The position numbers and the translations under genes are program-made. 12,892 bases of DNA, taken from Bacteroidota bacterium (GTDB lineage Bacteria; Bacteroidota; Bacteroidia; UKL13-3). Each line of letters opens with the position of its first letter. Position 1 is the first letter of the stretch. This document shows, piece after piece, positions 6,955-12,892 of this stretch. The notes below the pieces were generated by a model. The model did not search any database, was not told the origin of the DNA, and worked only from the letters and a program-made list of their open reading frames with translations. The stretch lies in assembly GCA_947449515.1 (NCBI GenBank), contig CANFSD010000031.1:1-12892 (forward strand), written 5' to 3'.

Positions 6955-8628
6955 TTAGAAAGTAAATGTAAAGCCACCTAAAATATTGGTACCGTAAACG
7001 GTATAACCATAAAATCTTTGGTAGCGGTTATTTGCTAAATTGTTAAAATTAATAAAAGCCGAAACTGTTTTGCTGTACCTGTAATCGATACCGAAATTTA
7101 AATCGAGAAAGGGTAACATTTTAAATGATTCACTGGCAAATGTGCCATCTGCTCTGTGTGCATCTATGCGTCCGTAGCGTTCGCCCCAATAAATTAAATC
7201 CAGTTTGATTAAAAATTTATCAGCAATATTATAGGTGCTGTTTAATTTGGTTTCGAATTGAGGCAAGGAGAAAGCGTTTTTGAGGTTTTTTAGTTCGTAA
7301 CCAATTACAGTTGTGCTTAATCCTAACCTAAATTTTTCATTGTATTGGTGTTGAATACCTGCAGCCAAAGTGGTGATTTTTGAATTGCCTTCATCGTAAA
7401 CCAACCATTGATCTGCCTTACTTGAATCTTTTGTAAAGCATACTAAGTTTTGAACCGAAGCAGAAGAAGTGCTTAGGCTGAAACTTGTTTTGGCACCTAA
7501 TTCTCCTTTAAGGCCGCCGTATACTTCAACTTTATAGATGGTGTTTTTTAAAGAAATATCCGTTGCAAAAGGATTAACTGCGGCTATGTTTCTGTAGGTA
7601 TTGGCATTTAAATTACCCGTTAAACCAGCATAAATACTAAGTTTTTTTGGTACGATATTATATGCAGCTTCTGCCTTTGGAAAGAAATGAAATTTTGCAC
7701 CAGCAGAATCACTGCTGATGGTTGAATTGAAACCACCTTTGATATAATAATTGGTACCCGTTAAAAATATTTGCGGGTTTAAATCAAAGTAAATTCTTTG
7801 GTAATTGCTGTTAGGTAAATTTGCTTTAAAAATGGAATTGTTATTTATACGCAAACCAGCAAGTAATTCAAAAGGAATATTTGAACTATGTTTTGCCAAT
7901 TTAACTTTTATTGCCGCGTCATTTTCATTGTATGAATTTGAGTTGTTGAAATGGTAATAATTAAAGTCAATTTTATAAGTAAGGTTATTGCTGTCTTTAC
8001 TTAAAGATAAATAATTCATGTTTGCCTCATACGCATGGTAAACAATACTAGGTTCGGCAAGAGGTTTAATGATGTCTGTTGGCGTTGCATAAAGGTTTAC
8101 CATATTTCTTTGAAAGCCTGCGTCAATAGTAAATACACCTTTTGCAAAGAAGTTTTTGAAATAAGCATTGGCATCGCTATTTGAAAAATTGGTGTAATTG
8201 TCGTTGCCATTTGCAGAAAGGTGGTGAATAAAAATACCTGCTTGGTATTTTTTATTTCTAACGGTATTGAACCCAATTTCTACCAAAGGCATATTGTAAT
8301 TTCCATAACCTACTTTGGTATAATTGCCTTTTAATTTTGGCAATAACATGGTTCCTAAGCTTAAAGGCTTAATGGTATAAATGGTAGGCTTAACGGTATA
8401 TTGTTGGTCGGAAACCGCATAGGTAAATACAGGCCTTTCAAAGCTTGGCTTTTCTGGATTAGGGTTTACAGGAATTTTTATGGCCTCAGATAATACAGGC
8501 ATAAAATCTTTTATTACCTCAATTTTATTGTCCTTTAACAAACTATCGTTTTGTTGAGAAAAGGCTTGATTGCTTAGGACTATTGAAATGAAAAGCAATA
8601 AAGAAGTATAGATGATGTTATTTTTCAT
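6955..8628 (-). CDS. Outer-membrane beta-barrel protein (TonB-receptor-like barrel without plug)
   Basis: This 557-residue protein has a signal peptide ending at AFSQ (about residue 24). A Pro-rich periplasmic segment follows (about 30-95) with VIKDFMPVLSEAIKI and NPNPEKP. The rest is strand-rich, starting with KGNYTKVGYGNYNMPLVEIGFN and ending with GGFTFTF, whose terminal Phe is a typical outer-membrane insertion signal. It resembles Bacteroidota proteins often labelled TonB-dependent receptor, but at this length there is no plug domain and I see no clear TonB box, so active TonB-driven uptake is doubtful. It lies 6 bases after the TPR gene and 10 bases before murA. This suggests it works with the TPR protein in the envelope. 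Substrate and function are unknown. The start ATG is well supported by the signal peptide. Confidence 0.85.
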   Translation of the reverse strand: MKNNIIYTSLLLFISIVLSNQAFSQQNDSLLKDNKIEVIKDFMPVLSEAIKIPVNPNPEKPSFERPVFTYAVSDQQYTVKPTIYTIKPLSLGTMLLPKLKGNYTKVGYGNYNMPLVEIGFNTVRNKKYQAGIFIHHLSANGNDNYTNFSNSDANAYFKNFFAKGVFTIDAGFQRNMVNLYATPTDIIKPLAEPSIVYHAYEANMNYLSLSKDSNNLTYKIDFNYYHFNNSNSYNENDAAIKVKLAKHSSNIPFELLAGLRINNNSIFKANLPNSNYQRIYFDLNPQIFLTGTNYYIKGGFNSTISSDSAGAKFHFFPKAEAAYNIVPKKLSIYAGLTGNLNANTYRNIAAVNPFATDISLKNTIYKVEVYGGLKGELGAKTSFSLSTSSASVQNLVCFTKDSSKADQWLVYDEGNSKITTLAAGIQHQYNEKFRLGLSTTVIGYELKNLKNAFSLPQFETKLNSTYNIADKFLIKLDLIYWGERYGRIDAHRADGTFASESFKMLPFLDLNFGIDYRYSKTVSAFINFNNLANNRYQRFYGYTVYGTNILGGFTFTF

Positions 8629-8634
8629 AAATGC

Positions 8635-11600
8635 TTACTTTTCGTTTTGTTTAATGCGTTGCTCAATTTGTTTTTGCGATTCTGCTTTCTGTACTTTTTC
8701 CAGTTCAATGATCTCCGCCAGTTTTGATTTACATTGATCGATAATATCTTGTCCGTCGTAATTGTCTAAGATACTTTGCAAAGTTGCTTTGGCTTGAAAC
8801 AAATCATTTTGTTTGATATAGGTATCGGCAAGCAGCACAAAACCTTTTACTACCCAAGCGTCAAAAGCGCTGAATTTATCATTGAGTTCGAAAATGGTTT
8901 TCTGTGCAACCTTGTATTCTTTTCTCAAGTATTGTATTAAGGCAATATTGAATTTAGCCTCTGCTCCAAAAATGTTTTTGGTTTCTTTCAAAACGGCATT
9001 AAAGGCAGTTTGGGCCGAATCCAATTTTTGGTGAGCCATGTAGTAACGACCTAAATAAGTTTGCGCTTCTATGATTCCATCTTTTTGAGCCACGCCGCTG
9101 TTTAAATATTTTTGAGAGGCTACAGCTGCAGAGTCCATTTTACCTTGATATGCGCAGGTTTTCATTTGCCCTAAGTAGGCCAATTGCAAGTTGTCTTTGT
9201 TGCTTGCAATTCTCTCCAATGCGGCAAAATATTCATAGGCGCGGTCGTAATTTTTGCGCATGTTTAAAAGCACTGCACTTTGTCTGGTACATCTTTCAGA
9301 GTATTCACTTCTTAATGAATTTGCAACGTATTCATAGGATACCAAGGCATCGTCGTATTTCTTTAATTTGTAATCGCTTTCTGCCTTAAAGTAGTTTGCC
9401 TTAAGAATGAAATAACCTCCAGGGAAGCGCGAAATATAGGTCCCAAAACCTTTACTGGCTTTTTCGTAGTTTTCTTTTTCGTATAATTTAAATGCAGATT
9501 CATAACTCAACGAATCTTGTGTAGAAGCTGAGATAACCACATTTGGCAGTACTTTGATGAATTCTAAATACTCTTCACCCTTACCTTGGTTTACAAAAAT
9601 ATTTTGAACCATTGGTAAGGCTTCACGCGCTTCGTCACTGCTAGGGTAATTGATAATTAATTTCTTGATGTCTTCCAAAGCTTCATCATCACGGTGAATA
9701 TTAAACAATGCCAAGGCTTTATTTAATATGGCTTTTCTAGAATAGATTGATCTTGGGTAATTGCTTATCAATGATTGGAAGGCTGTAATTGCTTTGTTGA
9801 AGTCTTCGGTTTTAAGGTAGATATCAGCCAATTCAAAAACAGCATCGTCTATGTAAGGAGATTTTGGAAAGTTCTTTTCAATGGCACTGAGGGCATTTAT
9901 TTTTTCATCGTTTCTCCCAAGAACGCCAAGTATCATAGCTTTTTGGTACAAGGCGTAATCGGCACCATTTAAATCTTTTTGCACCAAAACGGTATAATAT
10001 TCAATTGCTTTATTGTAGTTCTTTTCAGCGAAATAACAATCGGCAGTTCTTACAACTGCATCGGTATAGGCTTCCGGATTGCTTGGGTTTTTCTCTAAGT
10101 TTTGATACTTAATAAAGGCTTCAATGGCTTTACTGAATTGATTGATTTTTAAGAAAGCATATCCTTGGTTATAATATGAATGCGCATAAAACCTTGTTGT
10201 TTTAATTTCATTGATACCTTGAAATTGATTCAAATTGGTAATAGCCGAATTGTATTGTTGGTCTTTGTAATCTAGCTCTGCAAGCCAGAAGTGGGCCAAG
10301 CCTTTCATTTTTGGATCGTAATTAACCGCTATTACTTTTTGCAATAATACTTTTGCCTCTGGGTAATTATTGTTTAAGTATAGTTCTTCTGCGCGGTAAT
10401 AATTTACGCGTTGTAAATTGGTAAGGTCTTGTTTGCTTGGGTTTTTAATGCCTTCTAAAATTTTAATGGCCTCTCTGTAGTTTTTAGCATTGAGGAGCAT
10501 ATTGCCTAAATTAGCTCTGGCTTCTTCAATGTATTGGCCATCAGAAAACTTGTCTATTAGCTTCACATACCTGGCCATTGCAAGGCCTTGTAAATTTAGT
10601 TCATCAGATATTTTAGCAGAGAAAAACAAGGCCGACTCAGCGAGTTTGCCTGTTGAATCTATGTTATAGCAATTTTCAAATGCGGCCCTAGCTGCTGTTT
10701 TGTTTTCTAATTTTAAGTAAGTATTAGCAAGGTTATATTGCACAATGGGGCCAATGCTATCTATGGCAACATCTACTTTTAAGAATTGAGTTACCGCTTT
10801 GTCGTATTGTTTGTTTTGGAAATAGCAGTAGCCAAGCATGTAGTAGTCATTGTTACCTGGAGCAACAGGAGCAGCCGTCATAAACTTTTCTAAATGAGGA
10901 ATGGCTGCAGTAAATTGTTTTAATTGGTAGTGAGATTGACCCATTAAACCTGCCACATCATTGCTTACATCTGGATTGCTAATGGTATCGCAAAAGCTAA
11001 TAACTTCTGAGTATTGTTTTCTTGCAAAATAAACTTGGGCAACGTATACACTTGAAAGTGGGCCAAAGGTTTTATGGTATTTAACTCTTCCAAAATGCTC
11101 TAATGCTTCGTCGTAGGCCCCAGATTTATAGCAAACGTAACCATAGTAATAATTGGAGGCATCATAGTATTTGCTTTTTTCGTCTTTAATAGATTTAAAA
11201 GCTGTTTTGGCATCATCAAAACGCTCTACTTTAAAAAGCGAATAGCCATAAATAAAATAAAATTCTTTCAGCTCAGGACCGCTTAAATATTTTTGTTGTA
11301 CATGGTCGAGTGCAATTACAGCCTGTTTATTGTTTTTGTTTCTGTATTGCAGTTTGCCAATTTGAAATTGGGCTAATTGAGCTTTGGTGTTTTCTGGATA
11401 TTGGGAGATAATTTGCAATAATCGGTATTCGGCATCGCCATTAAACAATTCCATGGCACAAACGGCTGCATAGTATTTGGCATTAATTACATTTAAATTG
11501 TTTTTGCCTGCATTGGCATAGGCCTCAAATTGGGTTTGTGCTTCCGCATATTTTTCTTTGTCAAACAATTCCAGGCCACGATTGTAAATGGCCATTTCAT

Positions 11601-11754
11601 CTGTATAGACTGCGGTTTGTTGCGCTTTGGCTCGCTGCTGGCAAAGCATTAAGAAGATTGCTACAACAATTATTCTCCCCAAAACCCAAAGTAGATTTTG
11701 TGCCCAACCCCACTCCCGGGGAGGATTCATTTTTTGTATTTGATTGTTACCCAT
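8635..11754 (-). CDS. Large periplasmic TPR-repeat protein
   Basis: This protein of up to 1039 residues is built almost wholly of tetratricopeptide-like helical repeats. Examples are AIYNRGLELFDKEKYAEAQTQF near the N-terminus, NYYYGYVCYKSGAYDEALEHF, and repeats of the BamD/YbgF style such as VFELADIYLKTEDFNKAITAF. Such solenoids are protein-binding scaffolds. A signal peptide (about residues 26-44, hydrophobic IIVVAIFLML, then QQRAKA before Q45) directs it to the periplasm or the inner face of the outer membrane. The C-terminal tail is a charged helix rich in Q, K and E. The start is uncertain: ATG at 11754, ATG at 11730, or TTG at 11682, the last giving a compact normal signal peptide. It heads a close-packed unit with the beta-barrel gene 6 bases downstream, then murA, suggesting an envelope-assembly role, which is inference. 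Confidence 0.88.
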   Translation of the reverse strand: MGNNQIQKMNPPREWGWAQNLLWVLGRIIVVAIFLMLCQQRAKAQQTAVYTDEMAIYNRGLELFDKEKYAEAQTQFEAYANAGKNNLNVINAKYYAAVCAMELFNGDAEYRLLQIISQYPENTKAQLAQFQIGKLQYRNKNNKQAVIALDHVQQKYLSGPELKEFYFIYGYSLFKVERFDDAKTAFKSIKDEKSKYYDASNYYYGYVCYKSGAYDEALEHFGRVKYHKTFGPLSSVYVAQVYFARKQYSEVISFCDTISNPDVSNDVAGLMGQSHYQLKQFTAAIPHLEKFMTAAPVAPGNNDYYMLGYCYFQNKQYDKAVTQFLKVDVAIDSIGPIVQYNLANTYLKLENKTAARAAFENCYNIDSTGKLAESALFFSAKISDELNLQGLAMARYVKLIDKFSDGQYIEEARANLGNMLLNAKNYREAIKILEGIKNPSKQDLTNLQRVNYYRAEELYLNNNYPEAKVLLQKVIAVNYDPKMKGLAHFWLAELDYKDQQYNSAITNLNQFQGINEIKTTRFYAHSYYNQGYAFLKINQFSKAIEAFIKYQNLEKNPSNPEAYTDAVVRTADCYFAEKNYNKAIEYYTVLVQKDLNGADYALYQKAMILGVLGRNDEKINALSAIEKNFPKSPYIDDAVFELADIYLKTEDFNKAITAFQSLISNYPRSIYSRKAILNKALALFNIHRDDEALEDIKKLIINYPSSDEAREALPMVQNIFVNQGKGEEYLEFIKVLPNVVISASTQDSLSYESAFKLYEKENYEKASKGFGTYISRFPGGYFILKANYFKAESDYKLKKYDDALVSYEYVANSLRSEYSERCTRQSAVLLNMRKNYDRAYEYFAALERIASNKDNLQLAYLGQMKTCAYQGKMDSAAVASQKYLNSGVAQKDGIIEAQTYLGRYYMAHQKLDSAQTAFNAVLKETKNIFGAEAKFNIALIQYLRKEYKVAQKTIFELNDKFSAFDAWVVKGFVLLADTYIKQNDLFQAKATLQSILDNYDGQDIIDQCKSKLAEIIELEKVQKAESQKQIEQRIKQNEK
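11672..11726. repeat. G+C-rich palindromic segment within the 5' end of the TPR gene
   Basis: ATTCTCCCC (11672-11680) and GGGGAGGAT (11718-11726) form an inverted repeat with 8 of 9 positions paired. The right part contains the odd palindrome CTCCCGGGGAG (11713-11723). The segment is much richer in G+C than its surroundings and encodes the odd N-terminal stretch NPPREWGWAQNLLWVLGR of the TPR protein, ahead of the signal-peptide core. It looks like a small dispersed repeat element placed at the gene start. No second copy is present in this window, so repeat status is not proven. Confidence 0.4.
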
Positions 11755-11767
11755 GAACTTTTTACAA

Positions 11768-11796
11768 CTGCTAACGAAACTAATTCCATTTAGCAG
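11768..11796. repeat. Inverted repeat upstream of the TPR gene
   Basis: CTGCTAA at 11768-11774 and TTAGCAG at 11790-11796 are exact reverse complements, separated by 15 bases. They lie 14-42 bases before the ATG at 11754. The loop holds a minus-strand TAGTTTCG (11782-11775), one base off the TAnnTTTG -7 element, but no TTTG box lies at the right distance upstream. It may be an operator around a weak promoter or a leader hairpin. The rest of the 142-base gap 11755-11896 shows nothing firm. Confidence 0.3.
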
Positions 11797-11896
11797 CTTA
11801 ATTTGTTCATAATTATCCCCATATGAGGCGCTTCAGATGGGTGGTGGGCAAATGATTAGACACTCAAAAAGGAGTCTATTGGGGTAGTTTTAGGTG

Positions 11897-12244
11897 TTAT
11901 TTTAATTTTTCAGCCCAACTATTCGGGTCGAACCCAAGTAGAATTTCTCCTTCTAATTGAAGGATAGGCCTCTTAATCATGGAAGTTTTTTCTTGCAAAA
12001 GGGGTAGGGCAGTGTTGGCTTTTAGGCATAGCACTTTTTCTTCTTCACTCAGCTTTTTGTAGGTGATTCCTTTGGTATTGATCAAGGTTTGGAGCGTACA
12101 TTGTTGGAGTAAATGCTGCAAAGTTTTTTGGTCGACCCCAAGCTTTTTATAGTCATGAAATTCAAATGCAATATTGTTTGCGTTGAGCCAATCGAAGGAC
12201 TTCTTCATGGTATCGCAATTTTTAATTCCGTATACTTTAATCAT
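11897..12244 (-). CDS. ArsC/Spx-superfamily reductase-like protein (YffB type)
   Basis: This 115-residue cytoplasmic protein has a thioredoxin-like fold with a single N-terminal active-site cysteine: MIKVYGIKNCDTMKKSFDWL (C10). The helix after it, the central FHDYKK, the segment LINTKGITYKKLSEEEK and the closing MIKRPIL followed by LLGFD match the YffB branch of the arsenate-reductase-like family rather than true ArsC. YffB proteins are thought to be glutathione- or thiol-dependent reductases; their physiological substrate is not established. CxxC of the Spx type is absent (C10-D-T-M). Length is normal. The ATG at 12244 lies only 13 bases past a strong terminator hairpin, so its promoter must lie within or before the end of the glycoside hydrolase gene, or expression depends on read-through. 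Confidence 0.9.
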   Translation of the reverse strand: MIKVYGIKNCDTMKKSFDWLNANNIAFEFHDYKKLGVDQKTLQHLLQQCTLQTLINTKGITYKKLSEEEKVLCLKANTALPLLQEKTSMIKRPILQLEGEILLGFDPNSWAEKLK

Positions 12245-12257
12245 CGTAATTGGTATA

Positions 12258-12289
12258 AAAGAAAACAGCCTCTGAAGGCTGTTTTCTTT
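12258..12289 (-). terminator. Intrinsic terminator after the GH97 gene
   Basis: A perfect 14-base stem has its arms at 12258-12271 and 12276-12289, with a 4-base loop. The core GCC/GGC is flanked by A and T runs, so the hairpin can act in both directions. On the minus strand the stem runs into a T-rich tract (TTTTCTTTTAT) as expected for an intrinsic terminator. It starts 12 bases after the stop codon of the glycoside hydrolase gene, which it most likely terminates. Confidence 0.85.
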
Positions 12290-12301
12290 AGGGTAATAAA
12301 T

Positions 12302-12892
12302 TTATTTTTTAGGAAAAATGCTCATGGCAAATCCACCTCCTCTTGCGAGGTTAACTTTTAATTTTGTCTTGTTAGTGATTACAATAGTTTCAATTACATA
12401 TGCCTCTGGATTATTATCCCAACTTGCATCTGTAGCGTCTTTGTATACAGTTAAGGTGTATTTTTTACCTTTATCTAAGAAGCTGAAATCAATTTCCATT
12501 GTTCTTGCTTGTTCGTCTGTAATACCACCCACGAACCAATTATTTGTACCTTTTGCTTTTCTAGCAGTGGCAATAAAATCGCCTGGTTCGGCCAAAAGAA
12601 TTTTAGTGTCGTCCCAATCAACGGCAACGTCTTTAATAAATTGGAATGCATCTGGTTTGGCTAAATAGTTTTCTGGTAAATCTGTAACCATTTGTACTGG
12701 ACTATAAAGGGTAACATATAAGGCCAATTGTTTAGCTAGCGTGGTATGCACTTGCTCTTTTACGCCAGGCATGTAGTAGCTTTTCTTTATTTTAAAGATG
12801 CCTGGGGTATAATCCATTGGTCCGCCCATAATACGTGTAAAAGGCAAAATGGTTTCATGTTCAGGAGGATTTCCTTCGCTCCAGAAATTAAA
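12302..12892 (-). CDS. Glycoside hydrolase family 97 protein, C-terminal part (runs off right edge)
   Basis: The frame is open from the right edge to the TAA at 12304-12302 and gives 196 residues. It begins FNFWSEGNPPEHET, runs directly into ILPFTRIMGGPMDYTPG, and continues through a (beta/alpha)8 barrel end (LALYVTLYSPVQM) into a C-terminal beta-sandwich (from about WFVGGITDEQARTMEID to the end KLKVNLARGGGFAMSIFPKK). This order, and above all the motif PPEHETILPFTR followed by GPMDYTPG, is characteristic of GH97, whose known members include the SusB alpha-glucosidase and retaining alpha-galactosidases of Bacteroides. These are exported, calcium-dependent enzymes that act on starch-derived or other alpha-linked sugars. 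The fragment lacks the N-terminal domain, so the substrate cannot be decided. The frame extends upstream of the window, so no start lies here. Confidence 0.9.
   Translation of the reverse strand, partial: FNFWSEGNPPEHETILPFTRIMGGPMDYTPGIFKIKKSYYMPGVKEQVHTTLAKQLALYVTLYSPVQMVTDLPENYLAKPDAFQFIKDVAVDWDDTKILLAEPGDFIATARKAKGTNNWFVGGITDEQARTMEIDFSFLDKGKKYTLTVYKDATDASWDNNPEAYVIETIVITNKTKLKVNLARGGGFAMSIFPKK

Noticed and set aside
6945..6977. Upstream in-frame ATG for murA adding MALHLLSNTKN
   Set aside because: It would overlap the upstream gene by 23 bases and extends beyond the usual MurA N-terminus, whereas the ATG at 6944 gives the standard start.
11775..11782. Minus-strand TAGTTTCG as the -7 box of the TPR operon
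   Set aside because: It has one mismatch in the conserved TTTG and no TTG/TTTG box at 19-21 bases upstream, so it is not listed as a promoter in its own right.
11858..11877. Possible hairpin AGACACTC / GGAGTCT after the YffB-like gene as a terminator
   Set aside because: The stem is short with a bulge and there is no good T-run on the minus strand, so it is too weak to call.
12318..12668. A 116-codon plus-strand open frame opposite the GH97 gene
   Set aside because: The minus-strand frame carries clear GH97 motifs, while this one shows none.
1..12892. CRISPR array, tRNA, rRNA, insertion sequence or prophage
   Set aside because: No regularly spaced repeats, cloverleaf sequence, rRNA motifs, transposase or phage genes were seen on either strand.

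Overview
The window looks like a chromosomal segment of an AT-rich member of the Bacteroidota. The evidence is a near-consensus Bacteroidota promoter (TTG, 19 bases, TAnnTTTG), a MurA with the GGDKIGRRPVDTH active-site loop, the C-terminal end of a family GH97 glycoside hydrolase, several outer-membrane beta-barrel proteins with signal peptides cut before Q, and little sign of Shine-Dalgarno use. The order or genus cannot be fixed from the sequence. There is no rRNA, tRNA, insertion sequence, phage gene or CRISPR array, and gene packing is tight, so this is core rather than accessory DNA.

Layout from left to right. Bases 1-2358 (minus strand) hold a three-gene unit: a NatA/YhaQ-like ABC ATPase, its ABC-2 type permease, and the start of an MFS transporter cut by the window edge. 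Their coding regions overlap (8 bases, then 1 base), so they are probably co-transcribed and translationally coupled. Bases 2359-2552 are a divergent regulatory region with a clear promoter for the plus-strand gene at 2553, a predicted outer-membrane beta-barrel protein of unknown function. That gene ends tail to tail with dnaJ, and the two stop codons overlap.

Bases 3335-11754 (minus strand) form a dense run. In transcription order it contains a 1039-residue periplasmic TPR protein, a 557-residue outer-membrane beta-barrel protein, murA, a thioredoxin-fold protein without its CXXC cysteines, grpE and dnaJ. The first four are separated by 10 bases or less, or overlap, which suggests one envelope-biogenesis operon. 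grpE-dnaJ follow after 68 bases that contain a possible promoter and a tandem GTGACA repeat.

Bases 11897-12892 (minus strand) hold a small ArsC/YffB-family thiol reductase-like gene, preceded by a strong intrinsic terminator that closes the GH97 glycoside hydrolase gene running off the right edge.

The most interesting points are: the thioredoxin-like protein whose CXXC is replaced by NEES; the natural Cys-to-Asp change in MurA, which in other bacteria gives intrinsic fosfomycin insensitivity; the linkage of a giant TPR protein and a plug-less beta-barrel protein to peptidoglycan synthesis and chaperones; and a G+C-rich, palindrome-containing segment that appears to supply the N-terminal codons of the TPR gene. 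I see no clear evidence for an entirely new system; the TPR/beta-barrel/MurA/degenerate thioredoxin cluster is the best candidate for an undercharacterised one.
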